Assembly: GCA_903934295.1 (NCBI GenBank)
Contig: CAIZNI010000020.1
Span: 248,001 to 312,000 of the forward strand
Direction of reading: 5' to 3'
Length of the DNA: 64,000 nucleotides
From: an uncultured beta proteobacterium
GTDB lineage: Bacteria > Pseudomonadota > Gammaproteobacteria > Burkholderiales > Burkholderiaceae_E
A program made the position numbers and the translations under genes. Shown piece by piece: positions 34,458 through 43,035 of the stretch (within the stretch, counting starts at the first letter, position 1; the number at the start of each line of letters is the position of its first letter). The notes beneath the pieces were generated by a model. The model ran no database searches. It saw only the letters and a program-made list of their open reading frames with translations, and had not been told where the DNA came from.

Positions 34458-35480
34458 TCAGTCCGCCTTCTCGACCCGGTTGCGGCCCTTGTTCTTGGCC
34501 TTGTAGAGGGCCTTGTCGGCCCGCTCGAACCAGGACTCGAGAGACTCGCTGGGCAGGCGCTGAGCGACACCCACCGACACGGTAACCGGATCCATGGGCT
34601 TTTCCCCGGCGGGGCGACGAATGCGGATGCCCGCCATGCCCAGCCGGATCTGATCGGCCACCCGCAGCGCCCCGGCCAGTTCGGTCTCGGGCAGCAGCAC
34701 CGCGAACTCCTCGCCGCCGATCCGGGCCGCCAGATCGCGACCCTTGACCATCGACGCGACCGCGCGGGCCACGCCCTGCAGGACACGGTCGCCGAACAGG
34801 TGACCGCAGGTGTCGTTGACCCGCTTGAAATGATCGATGTCCAGGATCAGCAGGCTGGTCCGCGCCACCAGCAGATTGCCCTCGGAAGCGAGACGGGCCA
34901 GTTCACGATCAAAGCCACGGCGGTTGCGCAGGCCCGTCAGGGCATCGGTATCGGCCTCTTCCCGCATCCGGGCGAGCGCCTCGGTCAGTTGCTGGATTTC
35001 GCCACGGCTGCCGGCGAGCGCGCCGTCGAGCTGGCGCAGGGACTCCGACACCTGGCCGGCCTGGGCCGCCATCGCGGCCGTTTTGGCACGCATGTCCTCG
35101 ATGCGGTCGCAGCCGGCAAGCTCGTCGCCGAAGGACGCCAGCGAGTCGTTGAAATCGGCGGTGTTGCCGGCCGCCAGGTCGACCGACCCCTGCACCGAGG
35201 TCAGCACGTCGAGAAGACCGGCGCGCGCCCGGGTGAAGGCCTGTTCGGCGCCATCGATCAGATGGCGCTGATACAGCACCTGGGTGCGCGACAAGGACAG
35301 GCGCTGCTCATCGCGCAGCGCCTCGTCGACCTCGGTACGCAGCGCGCCGTTGCCCCCGTGCGCGTACTGATACCAGAGCGCGTAGCTGACCGGCTGGAAA
35401 CCGGGCGCGTGCTTGGACATCAGCGGAAGCGCCAGACGGAGAATCTCCGCGCTGCGTTCGGGCGAGTCATCTTCGATCAA
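34458..35480 (-). CDS. GGDEF-domain diguanylate cyclase
   Basis: Makes cyclic di-GMP from two GTP. The C-terminal GGDEF domain (residues 175-340) contains TDALTGLRNRRGFDRELARL and ARIGGEEFAVLLPETE. The active-site motif is GGEEF, so it should be active. The inhibitory site upstream reads KGRD instead of RxxD, so feedback inhibition may be weak. The N-terminal half is helical and soluble with no membrane segment and no recognised sensor. The start is TTG at 35480, preceded by GGGGGA. Confidence 0.9.
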   Translation of the reverse strand: MIEDDSPERSAEILRLALPLMSKHAPGFQPVSYALWYQYAHGGNGALRTEVDEALRDEQRLSLSRTQVLYQRHLIDGAEQAFTRARAGLLDVLTSVQGSVDLAAGNTADFNDSLASFGDELAGCDRIEDMRAKTAAMAAQAGQVSESLRQLDGALAGSRGEIQQLTEALARMREEADTDALTGLRNRRGFDRELARLASEGNLLVARTSLLILDIDHFKRVNDTCGHLFGDRVLQGVARAVASMVKGRDLAARIGGEEFAVLLPETELAGALRVADQIRLGMAGIRIRRPAGEKPMDPVTVSVGVAQRLPSESLESWFERADKALYKAKNKGRNRVEKAD

Positions 35481-35561
35481 GATTCCCCCACAGACTGTGA
35501 TGCAAGGCGCGATGATCTCGCGACCGGCGACCGGGCTGCCTCCGAACAGAAGCGGAAAACC

Positions 35562-35600
35562 CGGTCAATTGGGCGGATCGACCGTCAACTGGGGGGAATC
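35562..35600. repeat. Pair of 20-bp-spaced direct repeats, IS21-end-like
   Basis: CGGTCAATTGGGCGGATC (35562-35579) and a second copy CCGTCAACTGGGGGGAATC (35582-35600) lie exactly 20 bp apart and share GTCAAYTGGGSGGA. Such repeated motifs are typical of IS21-family transposon ends. No transposase is present nearby, so this may be a remnant in the gap between the diguanylate cyclase and ppk genes. Confidence 0.4.
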
Positions 35601-35625
35601 CGCCGGCCAGGAGCGGCCGCGCGGC

Positions 35626-37698
35626 TCAGGCCCCGGTGATGCCAGCCAGCATGCGCAGTTGTGAAACCCGTCGCTGCGCGCCGCGGGGGCGCTTGCGCTG
35701 ATAGTTGCCGTCCCCGTCCATCATCCAGGCCGACGCATTGTCGCGCAGGTGCTCGATCAGCCCCTCCTGGATGACCCGGCGCTTGAGGCGCGGATCGCGC
35801 ACCGGAAACGCCACCTCGACCCGCCGCAGCAGATTGCGGTCCATCCAGTCGGCCGAGGCCAGCCAGACATCGCGCTCGCCATCATTCCAGAAGTGGTAGA
35901 CCCGGCTGTGCTCGAGAAAGCGCCCGACGATCGAGCGCACGCGGATGTTCTCCGACAGGCCCGGCACCCCCGGCCGCAGCGCGCAAACGCCGCGCACGAT
36001 CAGGTCAATCTTCACCCCGGCCTGACTGGCCTTGTAGAGCGCGTCGATCACCATCGGCTCGAGCAGCGCGTTGACCTTGGCGGCGATGTAGCCCTTGCGG
36101 CCGGCCCGGGCATGGCGGGCCTCGCGCCGGATCGACGACAGCACCATTTCGTGAAGGGTGAAGGGCGACTGGACCAGTGCATTGAGCTCGCGCGCGAGCC
36201 CCAGCCCGGTCAGCCGGCGAAACAGCTCGTGCACATCGGCGCAGATCTTTTCGTCGGCGGTGAACAGGCCGAAGTCCTCGTAGAGGCGGGCGGTGCGCGG
36301 GTGGTAATTGCCGGTGCCCAGGTGGGCATAGCGGCGCAGCTTTCCTTCTTCCCGGCGAACGATCAGGGCCATCTTGGCATGCGTCTTGTGGCCGACCACG
36401 CCATAGACCACATGGGCGCCGACCTGCTCCAGCCGGGCCGCCCAGCCGATGTTGGCCTCTTCGTCGAAGCGCGCCATCAGCTCGACGACCACCGTGACCT
36501 CCTTGCCGATGCGCGCCGCCTCGATCAGCGACTCCATCAGCGCCGAGTCGGTGCCGGTGCGGTAGATGGTCTGCTTGATTGCGACCACGCTCGGGTCGGC
36601 GGCGGCCGAGTTCAGGAAGGCCATCACCGGGTTGAAGGACTCGTACGGGTGATGCAGCAGGATGTCGCGCTTGCGGATCGCCGAGAACAGGTCGCGCCCG
36701 CGCAAGGCTTCGGGCACATGGGCCTCGAAGACCGGAAACTTCAGGTCGGGACGCTCGACCAGGTCGATCACCTGCGACAGCCGGCTCAGGTTCACCGGTC
36801 CGGCGACCCGGAAGCAGTCGGACTCCTGCAGATTGAATTCATCGAGCAGGCGCTGCAGGACGGCGGCCGAGCAGCCGGCCGAGACCTCCAGGCGCACCGC
36901 ATCGCCGTAGTGCCGCTGGCGCAGCTCCCCCTGCAGCGCCGCCCGCAGGTCGGTGACCTCCTCGTCGTCGACGAACAGCTCGCTGTTGCGGGTGACACGG
37001 AACTGATGCACCGCCAGGACCTCGAGGCCCGGGAACAGCGTGCCCACGAACCCCTGGACCACCGAGGTCAGCAGCATCACGCCATGGGGCGCGCCCGAAA
37101 TCTCGGTGGGGACCCGAAGCACCCGGGGCAGCGCCCGGGGCGCCTGCAGCACCGCGATGCCGGCGCGCCGTCCGAAGGCATCCTGGCCCTCGAGCTCGAC
37201 GATGAAATTCAGGCTCTTGTTCAGGATCCGCGGGAACGGGTGGGCCGGATCCAGCGCGATCGGCGTCAGCAGGGGTTCGATCTCGGAGATGAACACCGAT
37301 TGCGCCCAGTCCCGCTGGGCATCGGTCCAGCCATTGATCATGTGAAAGACGATGCCCTCGGCAGCCAGCGCCGGAATCAGCTGTTCATTGAGCAGCGCGT
37401 ACTTGCGCTCGACCAGCTGTCGCACCCGCAACGCAATGACCTTCAGGCTCTCGCGCGCCCCCACCGCATCGACATGGGTAGAGTCGGCGATCTCGCGCAG
37501 CTCGGCCACGCGGACCTCGAAGAACTCGTCGAGGTTGCTCGAGACGATGGTGACGTAGCGCAGGCGCTCGAGCAGCGGCACATCGGGCAGGTCGGCCAGC
37601 GCCAGGACGCGCTCGTTGAAGGCCAGCATGCCCTGCTCGCGGTTGAGCAGGCGCAGGGGCGGTTCAACAGCGGGAGACGCGGACGCGGGTATGGTCAT
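35626..37698 (-). CDS. ppk1: Polyphosphate kinase 1
   Basis: Reversibly polymerises the ATP gamma phosphate into polyphosphate. The protein of about 690 aa begins with the N-terminal domain (LLNREQGMLAFNERVLALAD), then the head domain, and two C-terminal catalytic domains. The autophosphorylated histidine region reads YAHLGTGNYHPRTARLYEDF, and the ATP-binding region includes FDEEANIGWAARLEQVGAHVVYG. The ATG at 37698 is chosen because TIPASASPAVEPPLRLLNRE fits family length; an upstream start at 37755 gives 19 more residues of no homology. It is divergent from ppx with a shared 143-bp control region. Confidence 0.96.
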   Translation of the reverse strand: MTIPASASPAVEPPLRLLNREQGMLAFNERVLALADLPDVPLLERLRYVTIVSSNLDEFFEVRVAELREIADSTHVDAVGARESLKVIALRVRQLVERKYALLNEQLIPALAAEGIVFHMINGWTDAQRDWAQSVFISEIEPLLTPIALDPAHPFPRILNKSLNFIVELEGQDAFGRRAGIAVLQAPRALPRVLRVPTEISGAPHGVMLLTSVVQGFVGTLFPGLEVLAVHQFRVTRNSELFVDDEEVTDLRAALQGELRQRHYGDAVRLEVSAGCSAAVLQRLLDEFNLQESDCFRVAGPVNLSRLSQVIDLVERPDLKFPVFEAHVPEALRGRDLFSAIRKRDILLHHPYESFNPVMAFLNSAAADPSVVAIKQTIYRTGTDSALMESLIEAARIGKEVTVVVELMARFDEEANIGWAARLEQVGAHVVYGVVGHKTHAKMALIVRREEGKLRRYAHLGTGNYHPRTARLYEDFGLFTADEKICADVHELFRRLTGLGLARELNALVQSPFTLHEMVLSSIRREARHARAGRKGYIAAKVNALLEPMVIDALYKASQAGVKIDLIVRGVCALRPGVPGLSENIRVRSIVGRFLEHSRVYHFWNDGERDVWLASADWMDRNLLRRVEVAFPVRDPRLKRRVIQEGLIEHLRDNASAWMMDGDGNYQRKRPRGAQRRVSQLRMLAGITGA

Positions 37699-37721
37699 GC
37701 GCCCGAGTCTGCGAGGCGCCG

Positions 37722-37739
37722 GTGACGATTTGATGACCC
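37722..37739 (-). promoter_or_regulatory. Possible Pho box upstream of ppk1
   Basis: On the minus strand GGGTCATCAAATCGTCAC carries two GTCA cores 11 bp apart, the repeat spacing of a PhoB box (consensus CTGTCATAAATCTGTCAC). About 12 of 18 positions match. It ends 24 bases from the ppk1 start and about 100 bases from ppx. PhoB control of ppk is known in enterics. The match is moderate, so this is a candidate. Confidence 0.35.
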
Positions 37740-37841
37740 CGCGTTTATTTGACATCCTGCCCCCCTTGCTGCATGTCCTGCTTGCCCTGCCGTTCTACCC
37801 TGTCTCTCGTCCTATTGTGCACCGCGCCTCTGAAAGTCTGC

Positions 37842-39341
37842 ATGCCTGAACGCCGCCTTCTAGCCGCCGTCGACCTCGGCTCGAACAGCTTTCGCCTGAT
37901 GATCGGACGGGTCGAGGGGTCGCAGGCGGGCATGCAGATCCGGGCGCTGGACAGCCTGAAGGAGACGGTCCGCCTGGCCGCGGGGCTCACGCCCGACGGC
38001 ATGATCGACGTCCCGGCACAGCAGCGGGCCCTGGAGGCCCTGCACCGTTTCGGCGAGCGGCTGCGCTCGTTCAGCCCGGACGCGGTCCGGGCGGTGGCCA
38101 CCAGCACACTTCGGGTGGCGCGCAATGCCCGCCACTTCCACGGCACCGCCGAGGCGGCGCTCGGGTTTCCGATCGACATCATCGCCGGCCTGGAAGAAGC
38201 CCGGCTGATCTACGCGGGCGCGGCGCACGCGCTGGCCACCGATGCCGAGAACCGGCTGGTCATCGACATCGGCGGCGGATCGACCGAATGCATCATCGGG
38301 GCCGACTATGAACCGCAGATGCTCGAATCGATCACGGTGGGCTGCGTGTCGCTCAGCCGCAAGTACTTCCCCGATGGCGCCGTCGACCGGGCGCGCCTGG
38401 ACAAGGCGATCCTGCGCGCACGCGCGGCCTTCGCCCCGATCGCGCTGGCCTATCGGCGCATGGGCTGGCGCTACGCGGTGGGCACCTCGGGAACCGCCAA
38501 GTCGCTGACCCAGATCGCGCTCGGCGCCTTCGGAAAGGAGGCACTCGATCGCGAGTCGCTGGAGCGGATCGCCGTCGAACTGATCCGGGCGGGCAACGCC
38601 GACAGACTGCGGCTCGAGGGACTGCGCCCCGACCGGCGCCCGGTGCTGGCGGGCGGGCTGGCGGTCATGACCGCGATCTTCGAGGAACTGGGGGTCGAAT
38701 CGGTGCGCTACTGCCCCGGCGCGCTGCGCCAGGGCGTGCTCTATGACCTGCTCGGGCGAGATGCCGGCGCCGACATGCGCGAGGTCACGGTGGCCCGGAT
38801 GACCCGGCGCTATGGCCTGGATCCGGAACACGGCCTGCGCATGGCCCGCACCGCCCAGGCCATGCACGCGCAGGCGGCGCGCGGCCTCACCGAGCACCTC
38901 GAGGCCGACCGGGCCCTGCTGGGCTGGGCGGCGGAGCTGGCCGAGATCGGCATGTCGATCTCGCACGAAGACTTCCACAAGCACTCGAGCTACATCCTCT
39001 CGCATGCGGAAATGCCCGGCTTCTCGCAGACCGAGCAACAGCGGATGGCCCGGCTGGCGCTGGGCCAGGGCGGGGGCTTGCGCAAGATGCGCGCCACCCT
39101 GAACGAGCCCGGCGAGTGGCTGATGCTGCTGTGCCTGCGAGTGGCCTCGATCCTGCACAGGCGCCGCGACGGCGCGGAGGTACCGTTGCCGGCGCTGTTC
39201 GCCAAGCGGGAACGGGTGCGCATCGAACTGCCCCGCCAGTGGGCGCAGCGCCATCCGCTGTCCGATGAGAGCCTGCGCGCCGAGACCGCCACCTGGAACG
39301 AGGTCGGGCCCTTCGAAGAGGTCACGTATGAGACCTTCTGA
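37842..39341 (+). CDS. ppx: Exopolyphosphatase (Ppx/GppA family)
   Basis: Removes terminal phosphate from polyphosphate, or pppGpp in the GppA branch. The protein of 499 aa starts PERRLLAAVDLGSNSFRLMIG, the first phosphate-binding motif of the actin-like fold. VIDIGGGSTECIIG is the second phosphate-binding loop with the conserved DIGGGSTE, and YAVGTSGTAKSL follows. The C-terminal HD-like region (ELAEIGMSISHEDFHKHSSYIL) is present. It is divergent from ppk1, the common pairing for polyphosphate turnover, and is 6 bp ahead of plsB. Confidence 0.93.
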   Translation: MPERRLLAAVDLGSNSFRLMIGRVEGSQAGMQIRALDSLKETVRLAAGLTPDGMIDVPAQQRALEALHRFGERLRSFSPDAVRAVATSTLRVARNARHFHGTAEAALGFPIDIIAGLEEARLIYAGAAHALATDAENRLVIDIGGGSTECIIGADYEPQMLESITVGCVSLSRKYFPDGAVDRARLDKAILRARAAFAPIALAYRRMGWRYAVGTSGTAKSLTQIALGAFGKEALDRESLERIAVELIRAGNADRLRLEGLRPDRRPVLAGGLAVMTAIFEELGVESVRYCPGALRQGVLYDLLGRDAGADMREVTVARMTRRYGLDPEHGLRMARTAQAMHAQAARGLTEHLEADRALLGWAAELAEIGMSISHEDFHKHSSYILSHAEMPGFSQTEQQRMARLALGQGGGLRKMRATLNEPGEWLMLLCLRVASILHRRRDGAEVPLPALFAKRERVRIELPRQWAQRHPLSDESLRAETATWNEVGPFEEVTYETF

Positions 39342-39347
39342 GCGCCG

Positions 39348-41858
39348 ATGCCCGCCTGGCTGATCGCGCTGGCGCGCTGGGCGCTGCTGCGGCTGGTGCG
39401 GGTGAACATCGCACCGGCCGCGGCCGACGCGCCGCCCCTGGACCGCGGCCGGCTGGTCCTCTATGCGCTGCACGTGCGCCAGCTGTCGGCGTTCCTGGTG
39501 CTCGACGAGGCGACCCGGATGCTGGCGCTGCCCAGGGCGTCCGCGCCGCTGGCCGCGGACGGTCTGCAGGAACGGCGCGCCTATTTCTTTCTGACCCGCA
39601 GCGGCCAGCCCTCGCCGCTGCGCCGCACGCCCTACCGCTACTCGCAGCGGCTCGTCCGCCTGGTGAGCGCCCTGCGCGCCGACCCCAGCCTGGAGGCCCA
39701 GATCATCCCGGTCAGCGTGTTCTTCGGCCGCGCACCACGCCACCAGGACTCGCTGATCAAGGCACTGCTGGCCGATGCCTGGGCCGCGCCGGGCGTGGTC
39801 AAGCAGTTCTTCCGCCTGCTGGTCCACGGCCGCCAGACCCTGGTGAAGTTCGGCACGCCGATCGACATTCGATCCCTGCTGACCGACCCGGGTACGGGCA
39901 ACGGCGCCCCGCGCGACGTGCGGCGGGTCGCGCGCCTGCTGCGGGCCGAATTCCGGCGCGAGCGCGAACTGGTGATCGGACCGAACCTGTCGCATCGCCA
40001 GACGCTGGTCAACGACATCATCGACAGCGACCCGGTTCAGCAGGCGATCCGCGACCAGGCAGCCCGCGACGCCACCGGCCTGGAGCGCGCCGAGCTGGCG
40101 GCCCGGCGCATGGCGGTCGAGATCGCCTCCGACTACTCGTACCCGTTCATCCGCGCCTATGACATTGCGCTGACCGCGCTGTGGAACCGGCTCTACGACG
40201 GGGTCGAGGTGCACCGATTCGACACCATCGCCACCGCCGGCGCCGGCGCCGAGATCGTCTACCTGCCCTGCCACCGCAGCCACATCGATTACCTGCTGCT
40301 GTCCTACGCGATCTATCACCGCGGGCTGCTGCCCCCGCACGTGGCGGCCGGCGTGAACCTGAACCTGCCGGTGGTCGGCTCGATGCTGCGCCGGGGCGGC
40401 GCCTTCTTCCTGCGCCGCTCGTTCAGCGGCGACCCGCTCTACGCGGCGATCTTCGGCGAGTACCTGCACACCATCCTGCGCCGGGGATTCCCGATCGAGT
40501 ACTTCGTCGAGGGTGGGCGCAGCCGCAGCGGCCTGACCCTGCCGGCGCGCACCGGGCTGCTGTCGATGACCGTCGACAGCTTCCTGCGCGAACCGGGCCG
40601 GCCGGTGGTGTTCGTGCCGGTCTACATCGGCTATGAGCAGCTGTTCGAGGCCGAGACCTACGCGGCCGAACTCTCCGGGCATCCCAAGTGCAAGGAGTCG
40701 CTGGCCGGCGTGGTGCGCGCGGCGCTGGCGCTGCGCAAGCGCCACTTCGGCAAGGTGCATGTGAACATCGGCGAACCGATCCGCCTGGCCGAGGTGCTCG
40801 ACCGCCACTGGCCCGACTGGCGCGCGCAGGACCGGGCGCGCACCGACAGCCCGGGGCGGCGCGCGGCGATCGCGGCGCTGGCCCGCCAGGCGGTGACCCG
40901 CATCAACGACGCGCTGGTGGTCAATCCGATCAACCTGTTCGCCACCGCGATGCTGGGCGCGCCGGCCGCTGCCATGGATGGCCAGCGGCTGGCCGAACAG
41001 ATCGACCTGCTGCGCGCCCTGCTCGCCGCCCTGCCCTATTCGAGCCGCCAGCAGGTGACCGCCCTGGATGGTCCGCAGGTGATCGACTACGCCGCCAGCC
41101 AGGGCCTGGCGATCCGCCAGCCGCACCCGCTGGGCGACATCATCACCGTCGCGCCGGCGCAGGCGCCGCTGCTCACCTACTACCGCAACAACGTGCTGCA
41201 CGCCTTCTCGCAGGTCTCGCTGGTGGCCTGCCTGATTGTGCAGGCCGAGCGGATCACCGACAGCGCACTGCTCGATGCCTGCCAGCAGATCCATCCCTTC
41301 CTGCGCGCCGAGCTGTTCCTGTCGGCCGATGGCGACACGCTGCCCGACGGGGTCGAAGCCTGCCTGGCCTTCCTGGCCGGCGAAGGCCTGATCCTGCGCG
41401 CCGGCGGCGAGGTGACGGCGCCAGCCCCCTCCGAACGCGCCTCGGTGGCGATGCACGCGCTGGCGCGGCTGGTACGCCAGCCGCTGCAGCGCTGCATGAT
41501 CGTGGCCAGCACACTGGAGCGCTTCGCACCCGGCACCCTGGATGCCGCCGCACTGGAGGGCTGCGCATGGCTGATCGCCCAGCGGGTGGCGCTGCTCGAT
41601 CCCCGTGAAGCCTCGCAGCTGCCCGACCGGGCGGCGCTGCGCTCGATCATCGAGACGCTGCGCTCACTGGGCCATGCGCAGACGCTCGAGGGCCGTCTGC
41701 ACGGCACGCCCTCGCTGCGCGACCTGACGCGCCACGCCTCGCTCACGCTGCCCTCTCAGGCGCGGCTGGCGCTCTCGCACGCGGCGCAGCGCCCGGTCGA
41801 GGAGATTCTGGCGGCGCAGGCCGCGGCTCAGCCCTCGCCGGCGAAACGACGACGATAG
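39348..41858 (+). CDS. plsB: Glycerol-3-phosphate 1-O-acyltransferase PlsB
   Basis: Membrane-associated enzyme of 836 aa that adds the first acyl chain in phospholipid synthesis. The catalytic HxxxxD motif is in PCHRSHIDYLLLSY, followed by GAFFLRRSFSGD and the FVEGGRSRSG block, then VFVPVYIGYEQLFE. The length matches full-size PlsB. It begins 6 bp after ppx. Its last 31 bp overlap the 3' end of the convergent acyltransferase gene. Many betaproteobacteria use PlsX/PlsY instead, so the presence of a complete PlsB is notable. Confidence 0.93.
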   Translation: MPAWLIALARWALLRLVRVNIAPAAADAPPLDRGRLVLYALHVRQLSAFLVLDEATRMLALPRASAPLAADGLQERRAYFFLTRSGQPSPLRRTPYRYSQRLVRLVSALRADPSLEAQIIPVSVFFGRAPRHQDSLIKALLADAWAAPGVVKQFFRLLVHGRQTLVKFGTPIDIRSLLTDPGTGNGAPRDVRRVARLLRAEFRRERELVIGPNLSHRQTLVNDIIDSDPVQQAIRDQAARDATGLERAELAARRMAVEIASDYSYPFIRAYDIALTALWNRLYDGVEVHRFDTIATAGAGAEIVYLPCHRSHIDYLLLSYAIYHRGLLPPHVAAGVNLNLPVVGSMLRRGGAFFLRRSFSGDPLYAAIFGEYLHTILRRGFPIEYFVEGGRSRSGLTLPARTGLLSMTVDSFLREPGRPVVFVPVYIGYEQLFEAETYAAELSGHPKCKESLAGVVRAALALRKRHFGKVHVNIGEPIRLAEVLDRHWPDWRAQDRARTDSPGRRAAIAALARQAVTRINDALVVNPINLFATAMLGAPAAAMDGQRLAEQIDLLRALLAALPYSSRQQVTALDGPQVIDYAASQGLAIRQPHPLGDIITVAPAQAPLLTYYRNNVLHAFSQVSLVACLIVQAERITDSALLDACQQIHPFLRAELFLSADGDTLPDGVEACLAFLAGEGLILRAGGEVTAPAPSERASVAMHALARLVRQPLQRCMIVASTLERFAPGTLDAAALEGCAWLIAQRVALLDPREASQLPDRAALRSIIETLRSLGHAQTLEGRLHGTPSLRDLTRHASLTLPSQARLALSHAAQRPVEEILAAQAAAQPSPAKRRR

Positions 41859-42664
41859 CGCGCGCTGAGCGCGTCGAGCTGCAGCAGCAGCGCAAAGTCG
41901 GCGCAGCCGAACTCGGCATCCCGATGCGGTTCGCCCAGCAGCCGGGCGCCGGCCCGCAGATAGCCCTTCATCAGCGGCGGGGCGCTCACCGGGCCGCCGG
42001 GCGCGAACTGCTCGACCGGCAGACGATCGCGCGGCCAGACCCGCAGGCAGTCCTCGGCCAGGTGGGTGGCTTCGAGCTGGCGGTACAGATTGGCCGCCAG
42101 GGCGCCACCATCGGCCATCGACACGCTGGCGCAGCCGAACAGCATCCGGTGGCCGGTACGGGCCAGCAGTGCGCCCAGGCCGTGCCACAACAGCATGATC
42201 GCCGCGCCGCTGCGGTAATCCGGGTGCACGCAGGACCGGCCGATCTCGACCAGCCCGTCGCGGATCGGGTTCAGGCGCGTCAGCCAGAACTCGCGATCGG
42301 CATACAGGCAACCCAGCTCGCGCGCCTGCTCGGGCATCAGTACCCGATAGGTGCCGACCACTTCGTCGCGCTCGGTGTCGCGCACCACCAGGTGCAGGCA
42401 ATGGGGGTCGAAGATGTCGCGGTCCAGGTCACCGCCGACACCGGGCTGGGCGCCGAGTTCCTGCATGAAGACGCGGTGGCGCAGGCGCAGCGCCTGCTCG
42501 ACATCGGCCGGATCCCGGGCCACGAAGACCTGCAGGTGGGCGGCGCTGGCCAGCACCGGCTCGGGCTCGGGCTCGCGGTGGGCGGCGAAGGGTCCGGCCG
42601 GCACCGGCAGGAGACGTCCGACGGGCGAACGAGCGTCGAAGCGGGTATCGATGACTGCGGACAT
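41828..42664 (-). CDS. olsB: GNAT-type N-acyltransferase, OlsB-like (ornithine lipid synthesis)
   Basis: Protein of 278 aa. It carries the OlsB/hemolysin-like acyltransferase fold: RLRHRVFMQELG, the acidic DRDIFDPHCLHLVV segment, VVGTYRVLMPEQARELG, and IGRSCVHPDYRSGAAIMLLWHGL. OlsB moves a 3-hydroxyacyl chain onto ornithine. OlsA was not seen next to it. The ATG at 42664 is chosen since the residues upstream (to 42760) are unstructured and Cys/Arg-rich. It overlaps plsB tail to tail by 31 bp. Confidence 0.78.
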   Translation of the reverse strand: MSAVIDTRFDARSPVGRLLPVPAGPFAAHREPEPEPVLASAAHLQVFVARDPADVEQALRLRHRVFMQELGAQPGVGGDLDRDIFDPHCLHLVVRDTERDEVVGTYRVLMPEQARELGCLYADREFWLTRLNPIRDGLVEIGRSCVHPDYRSGAAIMLLWHGLGALLARTGHRMLFGCASVSMADGGALAANLYRQLEATHLAEDCLRVWPRDRLPVEQFAPGGPVSAPPLMKGYLRAGARLLGEPHRDAEFGCADFALLLQLDALSARYRRRFAGEG

Positions 42665-42788
42665 GCACGGCCTCCGGCATTGGTTGCACGGACGATGCGC
42701 GACGCAGGTTGCAGGCGCTTGACGTGGCGATGAAGCCGCGATGACGATGCGCCGGCTCAACGACCGACGAACGGCTCCGCGCGTCGGG

Positions 42789-42818
42789 TTGACAATCGGG
42801 GGCGGTCTGAACCATCAT
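42789..42818 (+). promoter_or_regulatory. Probable leu promoter
   Basis: TTGACA (42789-42794) and CATCAT (42813-42818), 18 bp apart, stand just ahead of the leader peptide gene. The -35 is perfect and the -10 matches four of six. If transcription starts 6-7 bases past the -10, the transcript would begin at or very near the leader ATG. Confidence 0.5.
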
Positions 42819-42824
42819 TGAAGG

Positions 42825-42914
42825 ATGTCCTCGAGCGTTCTCCGTTCCCTTCGCGCCCGCGCTTCCGCCGCCGGCCTGGGTTCGCTCGTCTCGCTACTGC
42901 TACTGCGCCCCTAG
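42825..42914 (+). CDS. leuL: Leucine leader peptide (attenuation)
   Basis: A 29-codon frame, [19 protein letters not shown] then [10 protein letters not shown] and a stop, opens 121 bp before leuA. Eight leucines are present and four are consecutive (codons CTA CTG CTA CTG), two of them the CTA codon, which is rare in such GC-rich DNA. This is the typical design of an attenuation peptide that stalls when charged Leu-tRNA is short. GAAGG directly precedes the ATG. A 7-bp hairpin covers the last codons and stop. Confidence 0.85.
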   Translation: MSSSVLRSLRARASAAGLGSLVSLLLLRP

Positions 42915-42980
42915 GCGCAGACAACACTTTCCCCCTCCCTCCGGTTTTGCTCTCGGCCCACAAATGGCCGGAGTCAGACC
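42903..42980 (+). promoter_or_regulatory. leuA leader RNA structures
   Basis: CTGCGCC (42903-42909) and GGCGCAG (42914-42920) form a hairpin over the end of the leader. Downstream, CGGCC (from 42954) and GGCCG (to 42976) with a 7-base loop, or CTCCGG (42938-42943) with CCGGAG (42973-42978), can pair instead. Alternative pairings fit attenuation, but no clear U-tract follows, so Rho-dependent ending or translation coupling is possible. Confidence 0.5.
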
Positions 42981-43035
42981 TGTCGCACGATCCCGTGTCC
43001 GCTCCGAACCCACCAAGCCCCCGAAGGAATCCGTC

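Noticed and set aside
37860-41456. Open frame of 1198 codons on the minus strand
   Set aside because: Antisense to ppx and plsB, which have intact catalytic motifs. The minus frame has no recognisable domain.
42921-43035. Classic intrinsic attenuator terminator before leuA
   Set aside because: Alternative stems are present but no run of T follows any of them, so I kept only leader RNA structures.
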